This document shows, piece after piece, positions 8,587-17,536 of a DNA stretch of 64,000 bases. The notes beneath the pieces were generated by a model, which did not search any database, was not told where the DNA came from, and saw only the letters and a list, made by a program, of their open reading frames with translations. Origin of the DNA: Xylophilus sp. GW821-FHT01B05. GTDB lineage: Bacteria > Pseudomonadota > Gammaproteobacteria > Burkholderiales > Burkholderiaceae_C. The DNA lies in NCBI GenBank assembly GCA_038961845.1, contig CP152408.1:3844001-3908000 (forward strand). Reading direction: 5' to 3'. Every line of letters begins with the position of its first letter. The stretch's first letter is position 1. The position numbers and the translations under genes are program-made.

Positions 8587-9986
8587 ACACAGACGTGCGC
8601 GGCTCCGCCCGCAGCCTGTGGCAGCAACTGGCCACGCCGCTGCTGGCGCTGTGGGTGGCGTCTGCCCTGCTGGCCACGGGCGCGGCCTACTGGCTGGCGG
8701 GGCGCTCCACCAACCTGTCGTTTGACCGCATCCTGGCGGACGATGCGCGCGCGCTGGCGTCCCAACTGCGCTGGAGCGGCGGGCGCGCCGCCTTCGTCGC
8801 CAACAAGGAAACCGCCGACTCGCTGGTGTTTGACTCGCTGGCGCGCACCCACTACCTGATACGCACCGAGAGCGGGCGCACCTTGGTAGGCGACCTGAGC
8901 ATCGATCTGCCGCTGCCACCGCAAGACGGCGCCACCCATGAACCCAGAGTGTTCGACCTGGAAAGCGCCGGCAGCGCGCTGCGCGCGGTCACGCTGCGAC
9001 TGGCGCCCACGCCGGGCGACGAGCCGGTCTGGGTGCTGGTGGCCGAATCCAAGGCCGCGCGCCAGCACGTGTCGCAAGAGATCGCGCTGGCCATCTTCAT
9101 GCCGGCGGCGCTGGCGGGCTTTGTGATCATTCCGCTGGTCTTCCTGGGCATCCGCCGCGGCCTGGCGCCCACCCGCCGCATCAGCGCGGAAGTTGCCCTG
9201 CACGGCGTGCACGACCTATCGCCCCTGCCCACCGAACACGTGCCCGAAGAGCTGCGCGCCCTGGTGCTGCACACCAACGAGCTGCTGTTCCGGCTCAAGG
9301 CCTCCATCGACGAGCAGCGCCGCTTCATCGCCGACGCGGCGCACCAGTTGCAAACCCCGGTCGCCGGCATTCGCCTGCTGGTGGGCGACATGCGCCGCAT
9401 CCAGCGCGCCGACCCATTGCAGCCGGCCGACGGCGAGGTGCTGGCCCAGCTCGACGAAGTCGCGGTGCGCACGGCGCGCCTGGTGCGCCAGCTGCTGGCC
9501 TTTGCCCGCGCCGAAGACGACACGGTGGTGGAAGACGAGCTGTTCGACTGCGCCGCCGTGGTGGCCGAGGCCGGCCGGCGCTGGCAGGCGCCGGTGTTGG
9601 CGGCCGGCAAGCAGTTGCAGTTACCGCAGCCCAGCGCCCTGCCCGCCACGGTGCGCGGCTCCCCCACGCTGCTGGGCGAAGTGGTGTCCAACCTGGTCGA
9701 CAACGCCCTGCGCTACGGCGGCACGCAGATCGAGGTGCTGCTGCAGGTGCAGCCGGATGAGGTGCTGCTGGCGGTCTGCGACGACGGCCCTGCGCTGGAT
9801 GCCGACACGCATGCGCAGATGCTCCTGCCCTTCTGGCGCGGCGCGCACGGCCAGCCCGAGGGCTCAGGCCTGGGCCTGTCGATTGCCCAGCGCGTGGTGC
9901 TGCGCATGGGCGGCACGCTGGCCGCGCGCCAGGCCAGCGAAGCGGGCGGCACCTGCATCGAGATCCGCCTGCCGCGCGTGGGCTGA
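8583..9986 (+). CDS. Sensor histidine kinase (TctE/QseC-like)
   Basis: This 467-residue inner-membrane kinase has a first transmembrane helix at about residues 15-38, a periplasmic sensor segment, and a second helix at about 165-188. The dimerisation/phospho-acceptor helix contains AAHQLQTPVAG. The ATPase domain has NLVDNALRYGG (N box) and GSGLGLSIAQRVV (G2 box). The G1 motif is DDGPALD rather than the usual DNGPGI, a mild departure. It starts with GTG at 8583 inside the end of the regulator gene, so the two are coupled. The signal is unknown. A dispersed repeat follows the stop. Confidence 0.92.
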   Translation: MNTDVRGSARSLWQQLATPLLALWVASALLATGAAYWLAGRSTNLSFDRILADDARALASQLRWSGGRAAFVANKETADSLVFDSLARTHYLIRTESGRTLVGDLSIDLPLPPQDGATHEPRVFDLESAGSALRAVTLRLAPTPGDEPVWVLVAESKAARQHVSQEIALAIFMPAALAGFVIIPLVFLGIRRGLAPTRRISAEVALHGVHDLSPLPTEHVPEELRALVLHTNELLFRLKASIDEQRRFIADAAHQLQTPVAGIRLLVGDMRRIQRADPLQPADGEVLAQLDEVAVRTARLVRQLLAFARAEDDTVVEDELFDCAAVVAEAGRRWQAPVLAAGKQLQLPQPSALPATVRGSPTLLGEVVSNLVDNALRYGGTQIEVLLQVQPDEVLLAVCDDGPALDADTHAQMLLPFWRGAHGQPEGSGLGLSIAQRVVLRMGGTLAARQASEAGGTCIEIRLPRVG

Positions 9987-9994
9987 GCGCCGCA

Positions 9995-10060
9995 TAACTA
10001 TCAAATAGATAGCTAATAGCCCAGGCGGCACCTGGGCTAAAGGCATATTTCATTCAAAAC
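9995..10060 (+). repeat. Comamonad dispersed repeat, copy 3
   Basis: Element TAGCTAATAGCCCAGG ... CCTGGGCTAAAGGCATATTT between the histidine kinase stop and the RND adaptor operon. The inner AGCCCAGG/CCTGGGCT arms can pair. It occupies most of the first half of the 243-bp gap; the remainder has no gene. Confidence 0.8.
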
Positions 10061-10229
10061 CCGTTCAGACTGGGCGCGCCGCCACGGCATAAAGCAAACG
10101 TAAAGCTTGCCTGCCTAGACTGCCCTGCACCGCGCTGCCACGCCTGTGCAGCGCCGGTGCTCCGCGCCCTGTGCATGTCCTTGTCCGAGAAGGTCTGCGC
10201 CCCGCGGCGCAACCTTGGGGACTGGACGG

Positions 10230-11450
10230 ATGGCTCGCAAATCTTCTTCGGTATCGCGCCTGCAATGGGGTGCGGCTGTGCTCGTGGTGCTGGTGCTTGC
10301 GGGGGCCGGCGCATGGCTGCTGCGCAGCCCGTCAGAACCTGAGCCCCAGGCGCAAGCACCGCTCGCGTCCAAGGCCGGCAAGGTCGGCCCGGAGACCGTG
10401 CGCATCGCCGCCGACCAGGCTGCCGCGCTGGATGTGGGTGCCGTGGGCGAGCGCCAGTTTGACCATCGCCGCCAGACCATTGGCAACATCGATTTCAACC
10501 AGGACCGCACCACGCCCGTCTACACGCCCTACCAGGGCCGCATCGCGCAGGTGCTGGTCAAGGCCGGCGACGACGTCAAGGCCGGGCAGACGCTCTACAC
10601 CGTCGCCGTGCCGGACATCGCGCAGGCGGCGTCCACGCTCATTTCCACCGCCGGCGCGCTGCACGCCGCCAACGAAACCCTGCGCCGCGCACAGGTGCTG
10701 GCCAAGGACGACAGCATTCCGCAGAAGGAACTGCAGCAGAACCAGTCGGACCAGCAAACGGCCGAGGCCGCCTACAACGCGGCGCGCAAGAGCCTGCGCC
10801 TGTTCGACTTGTCTGATGCCGACATTGCCCGCCTGGAGCGCGACCGCAACGTGGGCATCGAGATGCCAGTCAAGAGCCCCATCGCCGGCCGCGTGACCGC
10901 GCGCACCGCGCAGGTCGGCCTGCTGGTGCAGCCCGGCACCGCCCCGGCGCCGGTGACGGTGGCCGACATGCGCACGCTGTGGATGGTGGCCAGCGTGCCG
11001 GAGTCTGAGTTTGCGCTGTACCACATCGGCCAGCCGGTCGATGTGCGGGTGCAGGCCTGGCCGGGCAAGGTGTTTTCGGGCCGCGTCTCGTATGTGGGCG
11101 ACAGCGTGGACGCCAACAGCCGCCGGCTGGTGGTGCGCGCCGACGTGAACGACCCGGCGCGCGCGCTGCGGCCGCAGATGCTGGCCGACTTCAGCATCGC
11201 CATTGCCGCACCAGAAACCTCGGTGGCCGTGCCGGCGACGGCCGTGGTGCGCGAGACCAATGGCAGCAATGCGGTCTGGGTTGCCACATCGGACGACGCC
11301 GAAGGGCCGCGCTTTGTGCGGCGCACGGTGGTGACCGGCCTCACCACCGACGGCCAGGTGCAGATCGCCAGCGGCCTGAAGGCCGGCGAGCGCATTGCGC
11401 GCAGGAACGCCCTGTTCCTGAGCAACCTGTACGAAACCAACGCGGATTAA
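10230..11450 (+). CDS. RND efflux periplasmic adaptor (membrane fusion protein)
   Basis: A 406-residue HlyD/CzcB-type adaptor linking the inner-membrane RND pump to the outer-membrane channel. The N-terminus has a single hydrophobic anchor (about residues 10-28) after MARKSSSVSRL. The order is then barrel-sandwich lipoyl half (TPYQGRIAQVLVKAGDDVKAG), an alpha-hairpin (about 125-190), the second lipoyl half (VKSPIAGRVTARTAQVG) and beta-barrel domains. I chose ATG 10230; the longer upstream frame lacks family similarity. No His-rich metal-binding extension is visible. First gene of a three-gene efflux operon, 15 bp before the pump gene. Confidence 0.9.
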   Translation: MARKSSSVSRLQWGAAVLVVLVLAGAGAWLLRSPSEPEPQAQAPLASKAGKVGPETVRIAADQAAALDVGAVGERQFDHRRQTIGNIDFNQDRTTPVYTPYQGRIAQVLVKAGDDVKAGQTLYTVAVPDIAQAASTLISTAGALHAANETLRRAQVLAKDDSIPQKELQQNQSDQQTAEAAYNAARKSLRLFDLSDADIARLERDRNVGIEMPVKSPIAGRVTARTAQVGLLVQPGTAPAPVTVADMRTLWMVASVPESEFALYHIGQPVDVRVQAWPGKVFSGRVSYVGDSVDANSRRLVVRADVNDPARALRPQMLADFSIAIAAPETSVAVPATAVVRETNGSNAVWVATSDDAEGPRFVRRTVVTGLTTDGQVQIASGLKAGERIARRNALFLSNLYETNAD

Positions 11451-11465
11451 GCAAGGAGCCACCCA

Positions 11466-14400
11466 GTGTTTCGTCCTCTGCTGGCCTTCGTCCTTTCGCG
11501 GCGGCCCATCGTTCTGCTCGGCCTGCTGGCCTTTCTTGCGGCCGGCGTGTTTGCCTTCCTCAAGCTCAATGTCGAGGCCTACCCAAACCCGGCCCCGGTG
11601 ATTCTTGAAATCACCGCCCAGGCCCCCGGCATGTCGGCCGAGGAAATGGAGCGCTACTACACCCGGCCAATGGAGGTTGGGCTGGCCACTACGCCGGGCG
11701 TGGACAACATCCGCTCGACATCCTTCTACGGCCTGTCTTTTGTGCGCGTTACCTTCAAGTACGACACGGACTACTACTTTGCACTGACCCAGGTCGCCAA
11801 CAACCTGCAGGCCAATGTCAGCCTGCCCAATGGCGTGCAGCCGCAGATCCAGGCGTCGAGCCTGGTGGGTGAAATCCTGCGCTACCAGGTCAAGGGCCCG
11901 GCCAGCACCAGCCTGACCGAGCTGCGCACCCTGCAAGACTGGGTAATAGAGCGCCGCCTGCTGACCGTGCCCGGCGTGGTGCAGGTCGTCACCTGGGGTG
12001 GCACGACCAAGGAATACCACGTTGAGGCAGACCCCAAGCTGCTGGAATCACACAAGGTCACGCTGCAGCAGCTGATCACCGCCATTGGCAATGCCAACCT
12101 CAACGTGGGTGGCCGCGCCATCAGCGTGGGCGATCAGTCGGTCAACATCCGCGGCCTGGGCCTGGTGGAGAACCTGGACGACATTGGCAACATCGTGGTC
12201 GGCCAACAGAACGGCCTGCCAACCCAGGTGAAAGACGTGGCGCGCATCGTCGAAGGCACGGTGCCGCGCCTGGGCGAAGCCGGCCGCGATGCCGAGCACG
12301 ACGTGGTGACCGGCGTCGTCATCATGAACCGCACGCTGCACACCAGCGATGTCATCAGCCGCGTGAAGACAGCGGTGGAAAAGCTCAACGCCGACGGCAG
12401 CCTGCCGCCCGGCGTGAAGCTCGAGCCCTACTACGACCGCGCGGTGCTGGTGGGCGTGACCACGCACACCGTGATCCACAACCTGATCTTTGGTTGCCTG
12501 CTGGTGTTCTTCATCCAGTGGATCTTTCTGGGCGACCTGCGCAGCGCGGTGATCGTGAGCGTGAACATTCCGTTTGCGCTGTTCTTCAGCATCATGATTT
12601 TGGTGCTCACCAATGAGTCGGCCAACCTGCTGTCGCTGGGGGCGGTGGATTTCGGGATCATCGTGGACTCGGCGGTGATCCTGGTCGAGAACATCTTCCG
12701 CAACTTCCAGCGCACATCGGCCGAGCGGGCGATGGCACTGCGCGCCATGTCGCACGGCGCAGACGGCCTGCGCACCGACCCGGCCATGGGCTGGACCGCG
12801 CGGCTGCGCATGATCTACCTGAGCGCGATCCAGGTCGACAGCTCGGTGCTGTTCTCTACCGTGATCACCATCGCCGCGTTCACGCCGCTGTTCACCATGC
12901 AGGGCGTGGAAGGCCAGATCTTCGGGCCCATGGCACGCACCTACGGCTACGCGCTGGCCGGCGCGCTGCTGGCCACCTTCACCATCACGCCGGTGCTGGC
13001 CAGCTACCTGCTGCCGCGCAAGATCGAAGAGAAAGAAACCATCTTCGTGCGCGCCATCCACCGCGTCTACAAGCCGGCCCTGCACTGGGTGCTGGCGCAC
13101 ACGCGCACGGTTATCGTGATCGGCTGTGTGGCGCTGCTGGGTGGCGGCATTCTGGCCAGCCGCCTGGGCAGTGAATTTTTGCCTGCGCTGGAAGAAGGCA
13201 ACCTGTGGATTCGCGCCTCGATGCCGCCCACCATCTCGTTGGAGGCGGGCAGCGAAAAGGTCAACCGCATGCGGCAGTTGATCAAGGAGTACCCCGAGGT
13301 GCTGACCGTGGTGTCGCAACACGGCCGCCCGGACGATGGCAGCGATGCATCCGGCTTCAACAACGTGGAGCTGTTTGCGCCGCTCAAGCCCTTTGACGAA
13401 TGGCGCCCGGGCATGACCAAGGCGCGGCTGGTGAACGAGCTGCAGGACAAGTTCGAGGCCGAGTTCCCTGGCGTCGGCTTTAACTTCTCGCAGTACATCC
13501 AGGACAACGTGCAAGAAGGTTTGTCGGGCGTGAAGGGTGCCAACTCGGTGAAGATCATCGGCCCCGATTTGGTCGAGCTGGAGCGCCTGGCCGATGAGGT
13601 GATGACGGTGATGGGCAAGATCGACGGCGTGGCCGACCTCGGCACCTTCCACACGCTGGGCCAGCCCAACATGAACATCAAGGTGGACCGCGCCCGCGCG
13701 GCCCGCTACGGGCTCAATACGGGCGATGTCACCTCTGCCATCCAGACCGCCATGGGCGGCAGCACGGCCACCTCGGTGCTGGACGGCGACCGGCAATTTG
13801 GGCTGACCGTGCGCTTTGCGCCCGAGCAGCGCGCCACGCTGGATGCGGTAAAGGCGCTGCGCGTGGGCTACACCACGACCGATGGCAGCACCTCTTTCAT
13901 CCCGCTGACCGATGTGGCCACGGTGTCGCTGGACACCGGCGCCACCTACATCTACCGCGAAAGCAACGAGCGCTTCATCCCGATCAAGTTCAGCGCGCGG
14001 GGCCGCGACCTGGGCGGCACGGTGTCGGAGATCCAGCGCAAGATCGCGGCCGAGGTCAAGCTGCCGCAGGGCTACCGCATCCTCTACGCGGGTGAGTTCG
14101 AGGCGCTGCAAAAGGCCAAGGGCCGCATGATGGTGGCGATTCCGCTGGCGGTGGCGCTGATCGTGGTGCTGCTGTATGCGCTGTTCAGCAACTTCACCTA
14201 CAGCCTGCTGACGCTGGCGGCCGTGCCCTTCACGGTGCTGGGCGGCATCCTGGCGCTGTCGATCACGGGCCAGGTGCTGAGCGTGTCGGCCATCATCGGT
14301 TTTATCTCGCTGCTGGGTGTGTCGGTGATGGACGGCATCCTGATCCTGAGCTACTTCAAGGAGCTCAAGCTCAAGGGCCGCACTGATCTGGAAGCCGTCA

Positions 14401-14651
14401 CCGAAGCCTACGAGCACCGCATGCGGCCACTGCTGATGACGGCGCTGTCGGCCTGCATCGGCCTGTTCCCGGCGGCCCTGTCGCACAGCATAGGCAGCGA
14501 GGTGCAGCGCCCGCTGGCCACCGTGGTGGTCGGCGGCATGCTGATCGGCCCGCTGTTCCTGCTGCTGGTGCTGCCTGCGCTGCGGCTGGCGGTGCTGCGC
14601 CGGGTCAAGTTCGCCAAGCGGCGCATCGGTTTGGGAGGCAAGCGTGCTTAA
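11466..14651 (+). CDS. RND efflux pump, heavy-metal (CzcA/CusA) type
   Basis: This 1061-residue proton-driven inner-membrane transporter has the twofold RND layout: a first transmembrane helix at about 14-32, a periplasmic porter loop, helices from about 340-520, a second loop, and helices from about 880-1040. The fourth-helix motif AVDFGIIVDSAVILVEN matches the HME subclass (DFG..D...VEN), pointing to metal export, though the substrate is not determinable. It starts with GTG 11466 behind AAGGAG at 11452-11457. Its end overlaps the outer-membrane gene by 8 bp. The preceding two-component system may regulate it. Confidence 0.92.
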   Translation: MFRPLLAFVLSRRPIVLLGLLAFLAAGVFAFLKLNVEAYPNPAPVILEITAQAPGMSAEEMERYYTRPMEVGLATTPGVDNIRSTSFYGLSFVRVTFKYDTDYYFALTQVANNLQANVSLPNGVQPQIQASSLVGEILRYQVKGPASTSLTELRTLQDWVIERRLLTVPGVVQVVTWGGTTKEYHVEADPKLLESHKVTLQQLITAIGNANLNVGGRAISVGDQSVNIRGLGLVENLDDIGNIVVGQQNGLPTQVKDVARIVEGTVPRLGEAGRDAEHDVVTGVVIMNRTLHTSDVISRVKTAVEKLNADGSLPPGVKLEPYYDRAVLVGVTTHTVIHNLIFGCLLVFFIQWIFLGDLRSAVIVSVNIPFALFFSIMILVLTNESANLLSLGAVDFGIIVDSAVILVENIFRNFQRTSAERAMALRAMSHGADGLRTDPAMGWTARLRMIYLSAIQVDSSVLFSTVITIAAFTPLFTMQGVEGQIFGPMARTYGYALAGALLATFTITPVLASYLLPRKIEEKETIFVRAIHRVYKPALHWVLAHTRTVIVIGCVALLGGGILASRLGSEFLPALEEGNLWIRASMPPTISLEAGSEKVNRMRQLIKEYPEVLTVVSQHGRPDDGSDASGFNNVELFAPLKPFDEWRPGMTKARLVNELQDKFEAEFPGVGFNFSQYIQDNVQEGLSGVKGANSVKIIGPDLVELERLADEVMTVMGKIDGVADLGTFHTLGQPNMNIKVDRARAARYGLNTGDVTSAIQTAMGGSTATSVLDGDRQFGLTVRFAPEQRATLDAVKALRVGYTTTDGSTSFIPLTDVATVSLDTGATYIYRESNERFIPIKFSARGRDLGGTVSEIQRKIAAEVKLPQGYRILYAGEFEALQKAKGRMMVAIPLAVALIVVLLYALFSNFTYSLLTLAAVPFTVLGGILALSITGQVLSVSAIIGFISLLGVSVMDGILILSYFKELKLKGRTDLEAVTEAYEHRMRPLLMTALSACIGLFPAALSHSIGSEVQRPLATVVVGGMLIGPLFLLLVLPALRLAVLRRVKFAKRRIGLGGKRA

Positions 14652-16059
14652 TCAACATCGGCCGGACAGGCGTTTGTTCATCGGGTTGACGGCGCTGGCG
14701 GTGGCCGGCTGCGCGGTCGGCCCCGACTATGTGAAACCAGTGGTCGCCACCCCGGCCGCGCTCACGCGCCAGCCGCTGGCCACCGCCGGCACTGGCGGCC
14801 CGGTGGCACGCGACTGGTGGAAGGCCTTCGGCTCGCCCGCACTGGACGACATGGTCGCCCAGGCGCTGGCGCGCAACCCCAGCATCGAGGCCGCGCAGGC
14901 CACCTTGCAGGCCGCGCACCAGAACGTGATCGCCCAGCGCGGCTTCTTCTTCCCTAGCGTGGCGGCGAGCTACAACGGCAGCCGGCAGAACGTCGGGCAG
15001 TCGCAGTCCTCGCCGCTGGAGTCGGGCAGCACGCTCTACAACTACCACACGGCCCAGCTCAACATCAGCTACACGCCCGATGTGTTTGGCGCCAACCAGC
15101 GCCAGGTCGAGGGCCTGCAGGCCACCGAAGAAGGCCAGCGCCTGCAGCTCGAAGCCGCGCGCCTGACCCTGGCCAGCAACCTGGTGGGTGCCGTGCTGCA
15201 GGCCGCCATGCTGGCCGAGCAAAGCACGCTGACCGAGCAGGCCGTTGCCGCCATGCAAGAGCAGTTGCGCTACATGCGCAAGCTGCAGCGCAACGGCTAT
15301 GCCAGCGGCCTGGATGTGGCTACACAAGAGAACCTGCTGACCCAGATCCAGCAGGCACTGCCGCCACTGCAAAAGCAGCTGGAGCAAACGCGCAACCTGA
15401 TCGCCGTGCTGGGCGGCCAGACGCCCGACACGGCGCTGCCTGCCATTGACCTGGCCGCCATCCGCCTGCCGCAGTTGCCGGCGGCGGTGGCCTCTGATCT
15501 GGTGGCGCAGCGGCCCGACGTGCGCGCGGCTGAGACCCAGGTGCAAACCGCCAGCGCGGCCATCGGCGTAGCCAAGGCGGCGCGGCTGCCGCAGCTGTCG
15601 ATCACGGCAGCGCTGGGCGGTGGCGCCACCAGCTTCTCGCAGATGTTCGCCGCTGGCAACAGCACCTGGGCGCTGGGCCTGGGCTTGCTGCAGCCCATCT
15701 TCTCGGGCGGCACCTTGACAGCCCGCCAGCGCGCCGCAGAAGCCGAGCTGAAGACCGCCGCAGCCCAGTACCGCGGCACGGTGCTGAGCGCCTTCCAGAA
15801 CGTGGCGGATACCTTGTATGCGCTGGACATCGACACGCGCGCCCTGCATGTAGCCGAGGCCAGCGAGGCCGCCACCCGCACCAGCTTTGAGCTGACCCAG
15901 TCGCAACTGCGCCAGGGCTATAGCTCGCAGCCCTCGGTGCTGGCGGCGCAACAGGCCTGGCTGCAGGCACGGGCGGCGCGGGTGGCCGCCTACGGCACGC
16001 TGCTGGGCGATGCCGTGGCGCTGTACCAGGCGCTGGGTGGCGGAGTGCTGGCCAGCTAG
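14644..16059 (+). CDS. Outer-membrane efflux lipoprotein, NodT family
   Basis: This 471-residue TolC-like channel carries a lipoprotein signal: a positively charged N-terminus, hydrophobic core, and lipobox AVAGC, so the mature Cys is near residue 21. Two OEP repeats with long coiled-coil segments follow (about 60-250 and 265-460). The motif DLVAQRPDVRAAETQVQTA is typical of NodT/OprM proteins. Translation starts with GTG at 14644 inside the pump gene, so expression is coupled. It completes a tripartite export system with the two upstream genes and would depend on Lgt for lipidation. Confidence 0.92.
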   Translation: MLNQHRPDRRLFIGLTALAVAGCAVGPDYVKPVVATPAALTRQPLATAGTGGPVARDWWKAFGSPALDDMVAQALARNPSIEAAQATLQAAHQNVIAQRGFFFPSVAASYNGSRQNVGQSQSSPLESGSTLYNYHTAQLNISYTPDVFGANQRQVEGLQATEEGQRLQLEAARLTLASNLVGAVLQAAMLAEQSTLTEQAVAAMQEQLRYMRKLQRNGYASGLDVATQENLLTQIQQALPPLQKQLEQTRNLIAVLGGQTPDTALPAIDLAAIRLPQLPAAVASDLVAQRPDVRAAETQVQTASAAIGVAKAARLPQLSITAALGGGATSFSQMFAAGNSTWALGLGLLQPIFSGGTLTARQRAAEAELKTAAAQYRGTVLSAFQNVADTLYALDIDTRALHVAEASEAATRTSFELTQSQLRQGYSSQPSVLAAQQAWLQARAARVAAYGTLLGDAVALYQALGGGVLAS

Positions 16060-16063
16060 CTTG

Positions 16064-16300
16064 CTAGCGCTTGGGGCCGCGCCCCATGGCCGCGCGGCTC
16101 TTGTCGATGCGGTCCTGCTTGCGGCGCGCCATCTTGTCCATTTCGCGCCGCTTGGTCAGGCCCGAGCCGTCGGCCCAGGCCCACCAGGCGGCAGCCAGTG
16201 CAAAAGGCGCAAGCACGATCCACCAGGCCCATTGGGCGACGGGGCCGTATTCCAGCCATTTCAGCAACAGCAGGATGATTCCGAGTCCGAGAAAGTACAT
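16064..16300 (-). CDS. Small Trp-rich membrane protein (TIGR04438 type)
   Basis: This 78-residue protein begins MYFLGLGIILLLLKWLEYGP and contains the tryptophan-dense stretch VAQWAWW...AAAWWAWAD, with two hydrophobic helices. A basic, charged tail (TKRREMDKMARRKQDR) follows. The pattern matches the TIGR04438 family, which I know mainly from Burkholderiales; its function is unknown. I chose ATG 16300 over an in-frame start four codons upstream because of the family-like N-terminus. It is convergent with the efflux operon and divergent from the cytochrome gene. Confidence 0.85.
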   Translation of the reverse strand: MYFLGLGIILLLLKWLEYGPVAQWAWWIVLAPFALAAAWWAWADGSGLTKRREMDKMARRKQDRIDKSRAAMGRGPKR

Positions 16301-16375
16301 GGGGCCCCTCACTACAATCGGGCGAGACTGTACTCCAGAGCGCCGCGGCCCCCACGCCGCACGTCACCCCACACC

Positions 16376-16690
16376 ATGCCCCGCCTGCTGACACTTCCCG
16401 CCCTTGCCGCCTGCGCCCTGCTGGCCTGCGCCCTGCCGGCCCAGGCCGACGAGGCCCTGGCCAAGGCACGCAACTGCATGGCCTGCCATACGGTCGAGCG
16501 CAAGGTGGTGGGGCCCAGCTTCAAGTCGGTGGCGCAAAAGTACGCTGGCCAGAACGCCGCCGACCAGCTCGCGCAAAAAATCCAGAAGGGTGGCGCCGGC
16601 GTCTGGGGGCCGGTGCCCATGCCGGCCAATCCGCAGGTCAGCGAGGCGGATGCCAAGCAGCTCGCGGGCTGGATACTGGGCTTGCGCTAA
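16376..16690 (+). CDS. Class I c-type cytochrome (c551/c552-like)
   Basis: This 104-residue periplasmic electron carrier has a signal peptide (residues 1-24, cleaved after PAQA) and the haem-attachment motif CMACH near residue 35. A C-terminal methionine in VPMPANPQVSEADAKQL is the likely sixth ligand. Size and motif order match small soluble cytochromes c551/c552 that pass electrons to oxidases or reductases. The open frame extends much further upstream but only this ATG gives a secretion signal. It is monocistronic and convergent with the LapA-domain gene. Confidence 0.92.
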   Translation: MPRLLTLPALAACALLACALPAQADEALAKARNCMACHTVERKVVGPSFKSVAQKYAGQNAADQLAQKIQKGGAGVWGPVPMPANPQVSEADAKQLAGWILGLR

Positions 16691-16696
16691 AGGCGC

Positions 16697-17200
16697 TCAG
16701 CGCACCTGCGGATCGACCCCAAAGCTTGGCGTGGCCTTGCGCTCCAGCCGGTCCTGCAACTGGCCCATATGGGCGGCCGTGCTGTTGTCGGACTGCTCGG
16801 CGCGCGCCGTAAGCGATACCTCCAGCGCGGCGATGCGCTCATGGAAGGCATCGCGCGCCAGGCGCGCATCCAGCTCGGACTGCTGCAGCTTGGCGTCGAG
16901 AAAACTGCGCAGCTCGGTAAAGCGCGATGCCTCGGCCTTGTCGGCCAGTTCGCGCTGGGCCTGCAGCTCCTTGCTGTGGCGGCGCGTCTCCACCAGCACC
17001 GAGCCCTGCAGGTAGACCACATAGGCCACAAAGAACACGGCCAGCAGCACGGTCAGCCCCAGCATCAGCAGGCCCAGCGGCGCCTGCACGACGGCGACGC
17101 CAAAGGACACCGCCGTCGGTGCCGCCAACGTGCCCCAGTTGAGGGCCGCCAGCGCGGCGATGACAAGTGCTATGACAAGCAGCAGGATGGTACGGATCAT
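16697..17200 (-). CDS. LapA-domain membrane protein
   Basis: This 167-residue protein has two N-terminal transmembrane helices (about residues 3-22 and 38-62, GLLMLGLTVLLAVFFVAYVV). A long charged, probably coiled-coil cytoplasmic tail (about 68-150) follows. This is the layout of LapA/YciS-type (DUF1049) proteins; in Escherichia coli the related LapA works with LapB in lipopolysaccharide assembly control. No lapB is adjacent here, so the role is uncertain. Start MIRTILLLVIALV at 17200 chosen over a longer frame because it puts the first helix at the N-terminus. Confidence 0.75.
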   Translation of the reverse strand: MIRTILLLVIALVIAALAALNWGTLAAPTAVSFGVAVVQAPLGLLMLGLTVLLAVFFVAYVVYLQGSVLVETRRHSKELQAQRELADKAEASRFTELRSFLDAKLQQSELDARLARDAFHERIAALEVSLTARAEQSDNSTAAHMGQLQDRLERKATPSFGVDPQVR

Positions 17201-17351
17201 GGGCGGTACTCTCGGTAAGACGTCAGGAACACGGCCATGCGGCCGCGGCAACGCTGTCTTTTACCGTAGCGGGCCGCCGTTATCGGTGGCTGGCTGCCAG
17301 ATTCCGGCGCCGTCCTACAACGCGGGCGGCGTGACGGGTATTTGAAAGAAA

Positions 17352-17395
17352 AGTGCCTCTAGCCCTTATCCACCCTGGGCTAGTAGCTATCATTT
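17352..17395 (-). repeat. Comamonad dispersed repeat, copy 4
   Basis: Inverted-orientation copy, GTGCCTCTAGCCC ... CCCTGGGCTAGTAGCTATC on the plus strand, between the LapA-domain gene and the duplicated acs tail. Confidence 0.8.
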
Positions 17396-17407
17396 TTAAA
17401 ATCCCCT

Positions 17408-17450
17408 GGATCAGTTGGTCTGCGCCAATTGCTCCAGGATCGCCGGGTTC
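17408..17450 (-). pseudogene. Duplicated, diverged 3' end of acs
   Basis: About 36 of 43 bases match the true acs 3' end at 17534-17576. The first 21 bases, including the stop, are identical. Read on the minus strand it encodes Asn-Pro-Ala-Ile-Leu-Glu-Gln-Leu-Ala-Gln-Thr-Asn-stop; the live gene has Asp in place of Glu. Most differences are silent, which suggests the tail of another acs allele rather than a fresh copy. Confidence 0.7.
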
Positions 17451-17536
17451 TGTGGCCACGTCACATTGCTTCGCAATATGAGTGGCCCCCAATCCCGCCA
17501 CGTCGCTGCGCGCCGCCAGCCTGCGGCTGTCTTGGA

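Larger units (their letters stand above)
17201..17536. other. Gene-free gap with a repeat and an acs-tail duplicate
   Basis: This 336-bp stretch between the LapA-domain gene and acs has no credible gene. It holds a dispersed repeat (17352-17395), a diverged second copy of the acs 3' end (17408-17450), and a hairpin-rich segment (ATTGCTTCGCAAT at 17465-17477, flanked by GGCCAC and GTGGCC). Confidence 0.7.
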